This document shows, one piece after another, positions 1 to 8,178 of a DNA stretch of 64,000 bases. Position numbers and translations under genes: made by a program. Numbering within the stretch: the stretch's first letter is position 1; every line of letters begins with the position of its first letter. Origin of the DNA: Natronosporangium hydrolyticum (GTDB lineage: Bacteria > Actinomycetota > Actinomycetes > Mycobacteriales > Micromonosporaceae); the NCBI RefSeq assembly GCF_016925615.1, contig NZ_CP070499.1, positions 3,720,001 to 3,784,000 on the forward strand, written 5' to 3'. The notes below the pieces were generated by a model that had not been told where the DNA came from, did not search any database, and saw only the letters and a program-made list of their open reading frames with translations.

Positions 1-1
1 C

Positions 2-457
2 GCTGGGGAGCCTGCCCGTTGCCGCCCGAACCAACTGTTGGCCTACTCGTTGCCGTACGCGCCACTGACCCCGGAGCCGGCGCAGCTGCAGCGGGTGGCG
101 GCGAGGCTGTTGACCCCGATCGGGCTGCGCAGCCTGGCTCCGGACGAGCCGGGTTATCTCGGCCGCCACCGGGGCGGGCCGGCGGAGCGGGACCGGGCCT
201 ATCACCAGGGCACGGTGTGGCCGTGGCTGCTCGGCCCGTACGCGGACGCAGCCGCCCGGGCAGGTCTATCTACCGAGGACCTGCTGGCTGGGTTCGTCGC
301 CCACCTGGGCGAGTACGGGCTGGGTTCGGTGAGCGAGACCGCCGACGGTGACCCGCCGCACGCCGGCACCGGCTGCCCGTTCCAGGCCTGGTCGGTGGCG
401 GAGGTGCTGCGCCTGGCCCACGGCCGGGAGCGACCCGGCGGCCCGCGCGGGTCGTGA
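2..457 (+). CDS. Glycogen debranching enzyme (amylo-alpha-1,6-glucosidase), C-terminal part
   Basis: The reading frame is open from the left edge, so the start lies outside the window and only about 151 residues are visible. The visible segment contains RPNQLLAYSLPYAPL and then YHQGTVWPWLLGPYADA, both typical of the C-terminal catalytic (alpha/alpha-barrel) region of bacterial amylo-alpha-1,6-glucosidases that remove branch points during glycogen breakdown. It ends with an alanine/leucine-rich helix and a basic tail. The next gene lies 110 bases downstream on the same strand and appears unrelated. The family call rests on the WPW-containing motif and overall pattern; substrate specificity cannot be read from this fragment. 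Confidence 0.8.
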   Translation, partial: AGEPARCRPNQLLAYSLPYAPLTPEPAQLQRVAARLLTPIGLRSLAPDEPGYLGRHRGGPAERDRAYHQGTVWPWLLGPYADAAARAGLSTEDLLAGFVAHLGEYGLGSVSETADGDPPHAGTGCPFQAWSVAEVLRLAHGRERPGGPRGS

Positions 458-567
458 AGCCCCGGAGTGTCACTCCGGCCCAGACCACTACTCTAGGTAG
501 GATCGTCGATACTGACTAGGCGTACGCCTCGGCCTGCGCCCCGTGACGAGCCAGAGCTGAGGGTGCC

Positions 568-1419
568 ATGCGCAGCCGCGAGATGTACCCGGCCGGCGTG
601 CCCTGCTGGGTCGACCTCACCACACCAGACCCATTGGCAGCGGCCGCGTTCTACCGCGGACTGTTCGGCTGGGAGATCACCCCCGCGGAGTCCGCGGAGA
701 CCGCCGGCTACTCCCTCGCCCGGCTGGGTGATGCCGAGGTCGCCGGGGTGCAGGCGGTCGCCGACCCGACTTCGCGGTGGCGGACCTACGTCGCGGTGGC
801 CGACGTGGCGGAGACCGCAAACGACGTCACCGACGCTGGCGGCACGGTGATTACGGAGCCGATGCCGTTGCCCGGCCTGGCCCGGGTGGCGTTCTGCCGC
901 GACCCGCAAGGGGCGGCGTTCGGCCTGTGGCAGCCGGCCGGGATGCCCGGCGCCGGCGAGGTCAACAAGCCTGCGACGTGGAACTGGAGCGAGCTGAACG
1001 TACCCGACCCGGAGCCGGCGGCGCGCTTCTACGAGGCGGTCTTCGGGTGGCAGTGTGACACCCTCGACCTCGGCGGCGAGCAGACGATCATGGTGCGGTT
1101 GCCCGGCTACGGTGCCTTCCTTGAGATCATCGACCCGGGGATCCGACAACGACATGAGACCGGCGGTGCCCCGCCCAACTTCACTGATGCGATCGCCTGG
1201 CTCCAGCCGCTGGGGGCGGGCGACGACGACGCAGCGTATTGGAGCGTGACCTTCGCGGTCGCGGACGCGGTCGCAACCGCCGACCAGGCGAAACCGCTGG
1301 GTGGCCAGGTACGTGTGCCGCCCTTCACGGCCGGCGGCACGGTGGTCGCGGTGCTCGCCGACCCGCACGGCGCAAGCTTCACGATCAGCCAGTACGCGGG
1401 AGCCACCGCCGAGGAGTGA
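568..1419 (+). CDS. VOC family protein with two glyoxalase-like domains
   Basis: A 283-residue cytosolic protein made of two tandem vicinal-oxygen-chelate (glyoxalase/bleomycin resistance) domains. The first begins near residue 8 (GVPCWVDLTTPDP, then AAAFYRGLFGWEI near 25-37) and the second near residue 133 (WNWSELNVPDPEPAARFYEAVFGWQ). The repeat of the FY-x2-LFGW signature shows internal duplication. Members of this group are usually annotated as VOC family proteins similar to the mycobacterial 27 kDa antigen Cfp30B; their reaction is generally unknown. The ATG at 568 is preceded by GAGGG. The next gene begins 25 bases after the stop, so cotranscription is possible. A bleomycin-binding or dioxygenase role cannot be distinguished. 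Confidence 0.85.
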   Translation: MRSREMYPAGVPCWVDLTTPDPLAAAAFYRGLFGWEITPAESAETAGYSLARLGDAEVAGVQAVADPTSRWRTYVAVADVAETANDVTDAGGTVITEPMPLPGLARVAFCRDPQGAAFGLWQPAGMPGAGEVNKPATWNWSELNVPDPEPAARFYEAVFGWQCDTLDLGGEQTIMVRLPGYGAFLEIIDPGIRQRHETGGAPPNFTDAIAWLQPLGAGDDDAAYWSVTFAVADAVATADQAKPLGGQVRVPPFTAGGTVVAVLADPHGASFTISQYAGATAEE

Positions 1420-1444
1420 CCGGCGCGATATCGTCAACCTGAGT

Positions 1445-2506
1445 ATGAGAGAAGTCTCCTCGGGTCTGGACGCCTACTCACCGCCGGAGATCGCCCAGCG
1501 GGTGGAGGCGTTCGGGGTCGCCAAGAGCGCCGCACCCTGGTGGCAGACGTTCATGCTGGGGATGCTCGCCGGAGGCTTCATCGGGCTGGGCGGGCTCTAC
1601 TACACCTTCATGACCGTCGGCGACGGTGGCTGGCAACGGCTCGCCGGCGGGCTGGTGCTCTCGACCGGTTACATGCTGGCGATCCTCGCCGGAGCTGAGG
1701 TGTTCACCAGCAACAACCTGCTTGCGATGGCGTGGGCTTCCCGGAAGGTGAGCAGCTGGCGGGTGCTGCGGAACTGGAGCATCGTGCTGTGCGCCAACGC
1801 GGTAGGCGCCGTCGGCCTCGCCGTCATCTTTCTGATCTCTGGCCTGCCGCTGGCCGAGGATGGCGCGGTCGGAGAACGTGCCGTCGCGCTGGCGGCGCAC
1901 AGTTCATCGCTAGGCGCGATGCACGCGTTCGGGCTGGGTGTGCTGGGCAACCTCTTCGTCTGCCTGGCGGTGTGGGTGTCGATGGCCGGCCGGTCGGTCA
2001 CCGACAAGGTCGTCGGCACCATCCTGCCATTGTCCGCGCTCGGGGCGCTGGGGCTCGAGCATGTGGTGGCCAGCCTTTATCTGATCCCGCGTGGGCTGTT
2101 GCTGCAGTGGCTCAACCCGGAGCTGGTCCCGGAGGGGGTCGAGGTGACCGTGGCCGGCGGATTGTTCAGCGTCTTCTTCGTCACGCTTGGCAACATCTTC
2201 GGCGGCAGTCTCATGGTGGCGTTGGCCTACTACGTGACCTATCTACGGCCGCCGCCGCGCAGCCGGGGCACCGCCAGCCCAGAGCCCTCCGGCCTCGCCG
2301 CTGCCAGCGGCGGCCGAGACTCAGCTGGTACGGACCCAGCTGTTACGGACCCAGCAAGCCCGACCAACAGCGACCCAACCGACAGCAGCGCGACAGACCA
2401 CGGCGCAACAGACAACGGCGCAACAGACAACGGCGCAACAGACAACGGCGCAACAGACAACGGCGGCGAGCCGCCCGGCCTGGGCCGGGACGACTCGCCG
2501 CCGTGA
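1445..2506 (+). CDS. Formate/nitrite transporter (FNT) family channel with repetitive C-terminal tail
   Basis: A 353-residue integral membrane protein with about six hydrophobic segments over residues 35-275. It carries GNLFVCLAVW at 168-177, which fits the FNT family signature, and a second conserved GNIFGGSLMV element. FNT proteins are pentameric channels for formate, nitrite, hydrosulfide or similar small anions; which one is carried here is not evident. I chose the ATG at 1445 because the protein homologous to the family starts about there; the frame is open further upstream but that part overlaps the preceding gene and looks non-coding. The last about 75 residues are hydrophilic, Ser/Thr/Asp-rich and contain the five-residue repeat ATDNG encoded by a 15-bp tandem repeat, absent from ordinary FNT channels. 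Confidence 0.88.
   Translation: MREVSSGLDAYSPPEIAQRVEAFGVAKSAAPWWQTFMLGMLAGGFIGLGGLYYTFMTVGDGGWQRLAGGLVLSTGYMLAILAGAEVFTSNNLLAMAWASRKVSSWRVLRNWSIVLCANAVGAVGLAVIFLISGLPLAEDGAVGERAVALAAHSSSLGAMHAFGLGVLGNLFVCLAVWVSMAGRSVTDKVVGTILPLSALGALGLEHVVASLYLIPRGLLLQWLNPELVPEGVEVTVAGGLFSVFFVTLGNIFGGSLMVALAYYVTYLRPPPRSRGTASPEPSGLAAASGGRDSAGTDPAVTDPASPTNSDPTDSSATDHGATDNGATDNGATDNGATDNGGEPPGLGRDDSPP
2394..2468 (+). repeat. In-frame 15-bp tandem repeat, five units
   Basis: The unit cagacaacggcgcaa is repeated at 2394, 2409, 2424, 2439 and 2454; the middle three copies are identical, the first and last carry substitutions. It encodes repeats of ATDNG in the cytoplasmic tail of the FNT channel. Identical neighbouring units suggest recent slippage expansion. 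Confidence 0.95.
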
Positions 2507-2596
2507 TCGCGTTGCCGTGGTCGCGCTACGGTGAGCGCGTTACGGGAGCGCGGATGCCGTGACCCCACCGCGGTGACCCGCCGTGGGGAACGGGGG

Positions 2597-2797
2597 TCAG
2601 CGGATGGTGACGTTCTCCGCCTGCGGGCCCTTCGGGCCCTGCGTGATGTCGAACTCGACCCGCTGGTTCTCGCTCAGGCTGCGGAAACCAGTCGCCTTGA
2701 TCGCGGAGAAGTGGACGAACACGTCCTCACCGTTCTCCTGGGCGATGAAGCCGTAGCCCTTGTCGTCGTTGAACCACTTCACAGTCCCCTGTGCCAT
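2597..2797 (-). CDS. cspA: Cold-shock domain protein (CspA family)
   Basis: A 66-residue single cold-shock domain. RNP1 (KGYGFIAQ, residues 13-20) and RNP2 (DVFVHFSAI, 25-33) are intact and the N-terminus [10 protein letters not shown] is diagnostic. Such proteins bind single-stranded RNA and DNA and act as RNA chaperones; in actinobacteria many are constitutive rather than cold-induced. The start is preceded by AGACAGG in the mRNA sense. About 180 bases without another gene separate it from the LysR gene upstream on the same strand, so a long 5' leader, common in csp genes, is possible but not demonstrated. Confidence 0.96.
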   Translation of the reverse strand: MAQGTVKWFNDDKGYGFIAQENGEDVFVHFSAIKATGFRSLSENQRVEFDITQGPKGPQAENVTIR

Positions 2798-2980
2798 GCC
2801 TGTCTCCTGTCTGAGATGGGAGCGGATGCCGGACCCAACGGGATTGTGGGCCCGGTGGTCGTTTTGTAACCGCGGCGGTCAACACCATCTCGACCAAGAC
2901 AGCAGCGTGCCTCGCGCCGGGGCGCCAGGCACGACGAGTGAACCACGAACACAGAAACTATCGACCTAATGACGTCTAGT

Positions 2981-3895
2981 CTACCCGGTCGACCCGGCCG
3001 CCGTCAGCCCGGCGGTCACCAGCTTCAGCACCGCCCGCGCGGCCACCGTCACCGGCCCGGCAGGCACCGCGGCGGAGATCGTGAACTGCAGCTCCGGCTC
3101 CCGCAGCGGCACGTATCGCAGCTGTTCAGGGAGGGGAATGTGGGTGGGCAGGATGGCGACGCCCAGGCCGGCGGCGACGAGGTCGAGCAGCGCGGCCACG
3201 TCCCCCACTTCGAATCGCACCCGCCGCCGGCAGGCGGCGGCGTCGAAGGCGGCGTCGATCCGCATCCGCCCACCCCAGCCTGCGGGGAAGTCCACAAAAT
3301 CGGCCTGGTCGAGTTCGGCCAGTGTGATTTCGGCCTCATCTACACCGCCGGCACCGGCCGCCCGCCGTGCAAACTGGTGTTCCGCCGGGCAGACCACCGC
3401 CATCGGCACCGACGTCAACCGGGTCAGTGTGACGCCCTCCGGAGGTTGGGAGAGCGCCACGAAGGCGAGGTCCAGCCGGGCATCCCGGACCTGCTCGGCG
3501 AGGACGGACGAGGCGGCCTGGCTCAGTTCGATTTCTACCCCGGGGTACTCCTGGTGGAACTCGGCCAGCACCTCCGCGAGCCGGATCCCTCGCATGCTCT
3601 GCATGATCCCGATCCGGAGCCGGCCTCGCCGCATGCCCTGGACCGCCTCGACCGCCTCCCGGGCACCGGCGGCGGCAGCGAGCACCCGACGCGCCTCCGG
3701 CAGCAACGCCCGACCCGCCTCGGTCAGGGTTACTCGGCGGGTGGTGCGGATGAACAGCTCCGCCCCCAGCTCACGCTCCAGGCCCTGGACAGAAGCGGAG
3801 AGGCCGGACTGGGCGAGGTGCAACCGCCGGGCGGCGTTGGTGAAGTGCTGCGTCTCCGCCACCGCGATGAAGTGGGTTAGCTGCCGGAGCTCCAT
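2981..3895 (-). CDS. LysR-family transcriptional regulator
   Basis: A 304-residue regulator with the typical N-terminal winged helix (MELRQLTHFIAVAETQHFTN, then LAQSGLSASVQGLERELGAELF up to about residue 60) followed by a periplasmic-binding-protein-like effector domain (about 90-295). It is transcribed divergently from an MFS transporter gene, and the LysR start and the most upstream MFS ATG are only 19 bases apart. This is the classic arrangement in which a LysR protein controls its divergent neighbour and itself. The effector cannot be predicted. Confidence 0.93.
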   Translation of the reverse strand: MELRQLTHFIAVAETQHFTNAARRLHLAQSGLSASVQGLERELGAELFIRTTRRVTLTEAGRALLPEARRVLAAAAGAREAVEAVQGMRRGRLRIGIMQSMRGIRLAEVLAEFHQEYPGVEIELSQAASSVLAEQVRDARLDLAFVALSQPPEGVTLTRLTSVPMAVVCPAEHQFARRAAGAGGVDEAEITLAELDQADFVDFPAGWGGRMRIDAAFDAAACRRRVRFEVGDVAALLDLVAAGLGVAILPTHIPLPEQLRYVPLREPELQFTISAAVPAGPVTVAARAVLKLVTAGLTAAGSTG

Positions 3896-3941
3896 TCATC
3901 ACCCCCAGCGATAAATGTTATCTAATTTTTCTGTTGTCGCG
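3896..3941. promoter_or_regulatory. Divergent promoter/operator between lysR and MFS genes
   Basis: A short A/T-rich patch (ataaatgttatctaattttt, 3911-3930) interrupts very GC-rich DNA exactly between the divergent starts. Its composition and position fit overlapping promoters with a LysR binding site. No precise T-N11-A box can be assigned with certainty. Confidence 0.5.
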
Positions 3942-5186
3942 ATGGCCACGGTCGAGCACGCTGGGGGCGTGTCCACCGCCGCCCCGACCCCGCCCAGCAC
4001 GCCCCCGCCCGCCCAGCCCGTCAGCGCCACCCACCGACCGGTCAGCCGCTCACTGGTGGTGCTATTGGCGGCCGCCACCGGGCTCACCGTTGCTAACACC
4101 TACTACTCCCAGCCGCTGCTCGACGCGATCGCCCGGGACCTCAACCTCGGCAGCGGCACCGCCGGGCTGGTGGTCACGCTCGGCCAACTCGGGTATGTCC
4201 TCGGCCTGATCCTGCTGGTCCCGCTCGGTGACCTGCTTCCGCGACGCCGGCTGGTCACCACCATGCTGGCGGTCTCGGTGGCGGCGCTGATCCTCGTCGC
4301 CGCCGCCCCCGGCTTCGGCGTGCTCGGGGCCGCGATCGTGGTGGTCGGCCTCACCTCGGTCGTGGCCCAGGTGCTGGTCCCGTTCGCAGCCACCGTCGCC
4401 GCCGAGCACGAACGTGGTCGAGTAGTCGGCTATGTCATGACCGGGCTGCTCCTGGGCACCCTGTTGTCGCGGACCACCGCCGGCCTCGTCGCCGAGGTCA
4501 CTAGCTGGCGCGGCATGTATCTGCTGGCCGCCGCTCTGATCACGGTGCTAACGGTGCTGCTCTACCGCTACCTGCCGGACCTGCCGCCCACCACCGACCA
4601 GCACTACGCCCGGCTACTCGGCTCGGTGTGGCAGCTGGTCCGGCGGGAAAGGGTGCTGCGCCGCCGGGCACTCTACGGCGCGCTCTCATTCGTCGCGTTC
4701 AACGCGCTCTGGACCCCGCTCGCGTTCGTACTCGCCCGGCCGCCGTACCGGTTCTCGGAGGCGGCGATCGGCCTGTTCGCGCTGATCGCGGTGCCGCTGG
4801 CGTTCACCGCCGGACCGGTCGGCTGGCTCGCCGACCGTGGCCTGGGCCGGCCCGGGACAGCCGGCAGCTTCGGCCTGATCCTCGCCGGCGCGGGCCTGGC
4901 GGTGATCGGCGGCGGCCAGCTGTGGGCGCTCGCGCTCGGGGCGATGCTGGTGACCTTCGGCGCCCAGTGCGTCCACCTGTTCAACCAGAGTACGATCTAC
5001 CGGCTCGACCCCGACGCCCGCAGCCGGATCACCACCGCCTACATGACCAGCTACTTCATCGGTGGCGTCACCGGCTCCGCACTCGCCGCCGCCGCGTACG
5101 CCCAGCTCGGTTGGGCGGCGGTGGCCGCGCTGGTCGCCGCCACCGCCGTCGCCGGCCTGCTCGCCTGGTGGCGGCTACCCAGCTGA
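3942..5186 (+). CDS. MFS transporter, drug-efflux type
   Basis: A 414-residue polytopic protein with about twelve hydrophobic segments. The segment after TM1 (ANTYYSQPLLDAIARDL) and the loop GDLLPRRRLV between TM2 and TM3 match the MFS group that includes YgaY/YnfM-like exporters. I place the start at the ATG at 3942; an in-frame ATG at 3915 would put the initiation codon inside the A/T-rich divergent operator and leave almost no leader. It is probably regulated by the adjacent LysR protein. Substrate unknown; the 12-TM exporter class suggests efflux of a small hydrophobic compound, sugar or amino acid. Confidence 0.88.
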   Translation: MATVEHAGGVSTAAPTPPSTPPPAQPVSATHRPVSRSLVVLLAAATGLTVANTYYSQPLLDAIARDLNLGSGTAGLVVTLGQLGYVLGLILLVPLGDLLPRRRLVTTMLAVSVAALILVAAAPGFGVLGAAIVVVGLTSVVAQVLVPFAATVAAEHERGRVVGYVMTGLLLGTLLSRTTAGLVAEVTSWRGMYLLAAALITVLTVLLYRYLPDLPPTTDQHYARLLGSVWQLVRRERVLRRRALYGALSFVAFNALWTPLAFVLARPPYRFSEAAIGLFALIAVPLAFTAGPVGWLADRGLGRPGTAGSFGLILAGAGLAVIGGGQLWALALGAMLVTFGAQCVHLFNQSTIYRLDPDARSRITTAYMTSYFIGGVTGSALAAAAYAQLGWAAVAALVAATAVAGLLAWWRLPS

Positions 5187-5187
5187 C

Positions 5188-5559
5188 TTAGCCGGCCGTC
5201 TCCCCGGTCCGCTGCGGGCCGGGCTCGACCTGCCGCACCATCACGTACCGGGGTTCGTTGGTCATCCGCGGCTCGGCGGTGCCCGAGAGCCCCGCCAGCG
5301 CCTGTTGGATAGCCGCCATCCGCCCCTCGGTGTCCGAGACCTCCTCGAAGTGCCGGTAGTCGGCCTCGCTGGCCCAGTGGATCAGGTTGTAGACCCGCGC
5401 GCCGTCGACGCTGGCGAAGAACCTGGCGGACCGGTAGCCGGGGTAGAACCGGACCCACTGTTCCTGGATCTCCGCGAACGCCGCCACCAGCTCCTGCTGG
5501 GTCCGAGCTCCATCTACTGTGTAGTCGATGATCGAGTAGAAACCTGGTTCGTCAGGCAC
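5188..5559 (-). CDS. Antibiotic biosynthesis monooxygenase (ABM)-fold protein
   Basis: A 123-residue soluble protein. The arrangement of an N-terminal strand (FYSIIDYTVD), a helix with AFAEIQEQWVRFYPGYRSARFF, the strand YNLIHWASEADYRHF and a C-terminal helix is the dimeric alpha/beta-barrel pattern of ABM-domain proteins. These are cofactor-free monooxygenases or haem/lipid-binding relatives. The stop codon lies one base beyond the convergent MFS stop. No partner gene gives a hint of substrate, and some members have no enzymatic role. Confidence 0.6.
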   Translation of the reverse strand: MPDEPGFYSIIDYTVDGARTQQELVAAFAEIQEQWVRFYPGYRSARFFASVDGARVYNLIHWASEADYRHFEEVSDTEGRMAAIQQALAGLSGTAEPRMTNEPRYVMVRQVEPGPQRTGETAG

Positions 5560-5650
5560 TTAACACCTCTCCGGTCAACGGGACGCTTACCTTGAGAAGC
5601 CTGCTACCTCAAGTGGGCTTCATGTCCAGTGACTGTGAACCGGGTCTCAG

Positions 5651-5684
5651 CCGGGCGCGCAGCGGTTCGCCGCTGCGCGCCCGG
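5651..5684. terminator. Strong hairpin, terminator of the pectate lyase gene
   Basis: A perfect 14-bp stem (ccgggcgcgcagcg at 5651-5664 against 5671-5684) with loop gttcgc, lying 15 bases beyond the stop of the pectate lyase on the minus strand. No long T-run, as usual for high-GC actinobacterial terminators. Confidence 0.75.
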
Positions 5685-5699
5685 TCGGGTCGGGGCAGC

Positions 5700-6893
5700 C
5701 TACGGGTCTACCTCGACGACACCAACCCCGGCGTACTGCTCGACCAGGCCCCGCGCGGTCGCCGGGTCGTCTGCGGTGTACGCATACGGCACGGTGAAGT
5801 CGGTGGTCGAGGAGAGATGCTCATGCGGGCTGTCGACGAAGATGTTGTCCCGCAGGTTCCAGTAACCGGTCTCGTTGCTGCCGTACCACCAACCCACCGG
5901 ACCTTGGATCTGATCGGCGTGGGTGTCGATCTCCCCTGAGCCGGCCCGGAGGAAGTAATTGCCCTCGACCAGGATCTGCGCACCCATCCGGGCGTTGATC
6001 GCGCTACCGGTCACGTCTTGGAAAAAGTTGTTAAGCATGTGAACGTCGGCGAATCGCGCCAGCGGCAGGCGGGTGTTGACGTTGCGGAACCAGTTGTGAT
6101 GGTAGGTGATCCGATCGGGAGCGAGGCTCTCGTTGTCGTTGTGCCCGAGCAACATGGTCTTCCAATGGTCGTGGAAGTAGTTCCACGACACGGTCACATA
6201 CGCTGCGTTCCGCTTGATGTCCACCAGACCGTCGTAATAGTCCTTGTCGGGCTCATTGTCCAGCTCGCTGTAGAACTCATTGTGATCGATCCAGATGTTG
6301 CTGCTGTCATCGGTCACCTCGATCGCCGTCCCCTCCCCCTGGCTGACATGATGGATCGTCAGGTTCCGGAACACGATGTTGTGGGATCGCCGCACCGTCG
6401 TGCCGACCCCGGTTAGCCGCCCCTGGTCGCCCACGCCCAGGATCGACACGTTGAAGTTGTCGGTCACATCCATTTTGCTCCGACCGAAGTCATCTTCGTT
6501 GATCGTCACATCAACGTAGATGACCAGGCCATCGTCCTCATTGTGGCGGTGCTCCCGCAACAGTTGATACATCGCCTCACCCGGCTCGTCGTATCCACTG
6601 GTCGGCCAGTACTCGCTGAGCACATACTCCTCGTAACTGGCCGCTCCGAACCCGCCGGTGGTGCCGCCGTTCATCGACGCATAACCGATCGGGGTCTCCA
6701 ACGCCGGCACCGTCGGCGGCCGCAGGTCCCGCACCTGTTCGGCGACTAGCTCGGTGTCGAACGCTACGGTCGCCGCCGAGTGATCAAGGGCTGCCGCTGG
6801 TGGCGCGGCTGTCAGGGCACCGGCGGCGGCGAGCACGGTCGCGCACGCGAGCGCCGTGGCCCGGCGCCGGCCGGAGGGGTGGGGATTACTCAT
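5700..6893 (-). CDS. Secreted pectate lyase, polysaccharide lyase family 1
   Basis: A 397-residue secreted enzyme. Residues 1-35 are a signal peptide: basic RRR, a hydrophobic alanine/leucine core and an APPAAA-like cleavage site. The rest is a right-handed parallel beta-helix of the PL1 family: the vWiDH motif is present as WIDH at 201-204, followed by DGLVDIKRNA around residue 227 and the turn WNYFHDHWKTMLLGHND, with the basic TRLPLARF segment expected to hold the catalytic arginine. It would cleave de-esterified pectin by calcium-dependent beta-elimination outside the cell. It stands alone with a 240-base upstream gap and its own terminator. Base composition is less GC-rich than its neighbours. 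Confidence 0.9.
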   Translation of the reverse strand: MSNPHPSGRRRATALACATVLAAAGALTAAPPAAALDHSAATVAFDTELVAEQVRDLRPPTVPALETPIGYASMNGGTTGGFGAASYEEYVLSEYWPTSGYDEPGEAMYQLLREHRHNEDDGLVIYVDVTINEDDFGRSKMDVTDNFNVSILGVGDQGRLTGVGTTVRRSHNIVFRNLTIHHVSQGEGTAIEVTDDSSNIWIDHNEFYSELDNEPDKDYYDGLVDIKRNAAYVTVSWNYFHDHWKTMLLGHNDNESLAPDRITYHHNWFRNVNTRLPLARFADVHMLNNFFQDVTGSAINARMGAQILVEGNYFLRAGSGEIDTHADQIQGPVGWWYGSNETGYWNLRDNIFVDSPHEHLSSTTDFTVPYAYTADDPATARGLVEQYAGVGVVEVDP

Positions 6894-7136
6894 GCTGCAC
6901 TCCTAAGTCGTGTAGCCACGCCGGCGCCGGCTATAGCGTTTCTGCGAAACGGGTTCGCGATCTCCCGGTAATCCCAAGCTAGGAGCCGGCCGCAACACCG
7001 TCAACAGTGTCGATATGCAGATGTGTTGCAGCAAGGCGTCAGTACGCTACGTAAGCGCTACAGCACCCAGCGGCGGGGCTGCGCCGTTCACCGCCGGGTG
7101 GCGTGACCGGCCGGCAGGTGTGGCAGGCTAGGGGCC

Positions 7137-7427
7137 ATGGTGCTTGAAGTCGCGCTGATCGAGGTCGTCCCCGGCCAGGAGGCAGAGTTCGCGGCCGCGT
7201 ACGCGAAGGCCCGGGAGCTCGTGGCGACCACCCCTGGCTGCCGCACGGTACGCATGACCCAGGGGGTCGAATCTCCCTCCCGGTTCGTGCTCCTGATCGA
7301 GTGGGACTCCGTCGAGGCGCACCTGCAGAACTTCCGGGACAGCGACCGGTACCCGCAGTGGCGTGCGCTGATCGGGCCCTACTTCGCCACACCGCCGGTG
7401 GTCGAACACTTCACCGACCTCGACTAG
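7137..7427 (+). CDS. Antibiotic biosynthesis monooxygenase family protein
   Basis: A compact 96-residue ABM-fold protein: strand MVLEVALIEVVPGQEAEF, helix, then CRTVRMTQGVESPSRFVLLIEW and YPQWRALIGPYFATPPVVEHF. This pattern is typical of small stress-related monooxygenase-fold proteins such as YgiN relatives. The ATG at 7137 is the natural start. The next gene, a methyltransferase, begins 32 bases downstream on the same strand and may be cotranscribed. Actual activity unknown. Confidence 0.82.
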   Translation: MVLEVALIEVVPGQEAEFAAAYAKARELVATTPGCRTVRMTQGVESPSRFVLLIEWDSVEAHLQNFRDSDRYPQWRALIGPYFATPPVVEHFTDLD

Positions 7428-7459
7428 CCGGCACGCGCCGGTAGAGTACGCTCCGGCGA

Positions 7460-8089
7460 ATGGATTGGCACCGGTGGCATGAAGCGTATGAGGCGCCCGG
7501 CTCCTCGCTGCGGCAACGACTCAAGGTCGTGCAGCAACAGATCGGCGCGGCGCTGGACGCGGCCCCGGCCGGGCCGATCCGGGTGATCAGTGTCTGCTCC
7601 GGGCAGGGGCGTGACTTGTTGCCGGTGCTCGCCACCCATCCCCGACGCGACGAGGTCGCGGCGCGGTTGGTCGAACTCGACCCGGAGAACGCGGCGGTGG
7701 CCCGCCGCAGCGCCGAAGCGGCGAACCTGACCGGGGTCGAGGTGGTGGTCGGCGATGGCGGCCGGACCGACGCCTACCGGGGAGCAGCCCCCGCCGACTT
7801 GGTACTCCTGTGTGGCGTGCTGGGAAATATCTCCGATGCAGATGTCCGCCGGACGGTCGACTTCTGCGACCAGCTCTGCGCCGCCGGCGGCACCCTGGTG
7901 TGGACCCGCCACCGGGATGCTCCGGACCTGGTGCCGCAGATCTGCGACTGGCTCGGCGAGCGGAGCTTTGAGCAGCGCTGGCTCTCGGCGCCCGACGCGG
8001 GGTACGGGGTCGGTGTGCATCGTTTCACCGGTGAGCCCCGACCGCTCGTGGCGGGCGAGCAGCTGTTCACCTTCATCCGGGAGAGCTGA
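7460..8089 (+). CDS. Class I SAM-dependent methyltransferase
   Basis: A 209-residue protein with a Rossmann-type methyltransferase core: motif I RVISVCSGQGRDLL near residue 40, the acidic end of strand 2 (ARLVELDPENAAVARR) and motif IV LVLLCGVLGNISDADV. The C-terminal half, FTGEPRPLVAGEQLFTFI, completes the sheet. The target molecule is unknown. It is followed by a strong hairpin that separates it from a convergent gene. Confidence 0.85.
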   Translation: MDWHRWHEAYEAPGSSLRQRLKVVQQQIGAALDAAPAGPIRVISVCSGQGRDLLPVLATHPRRDEVAARLVELDPENAAVARRSAEAANLTGVEVVVGDGGRTDAYRGAAPADLVLLCGVLGNISDADVRRTVDFCDQLCAAGGTLVWTRHRDAPDLVPQICDWLGERSFEQRWLSAPDAGYGVGVHRFTGEPRPLVAGEQLFTFIRES

Positions 8090-8113
8090 AGCTCGGCGGA
8101 GAGCGCAGACACC

Positions 8114-8149
8114 GCAGCGCCCGGCGGACCAACATCCGCCGGGCGCTGC
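8114..8149. terminator. Bidirectional terminator hairpin
   Basis: A perfect 15-bp stem (8114-8128 against 8135-8149) with the six-base loop ccaaca, placed between the stops of two convergent genes (8089 and 8179). The base-paired arms contain gcgcccggcgga and its complement. Confidence 0.9.
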
Positions 8150-8178
8150 TTCCTCCCCAGATCAAGTCCAGCTCCCGG

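Noticed and set aside
1301-1444. Upstream extension of the FNT channel gene
   Set aside because: The extra part overlaps the VOC gene and has no membrane-protein character.
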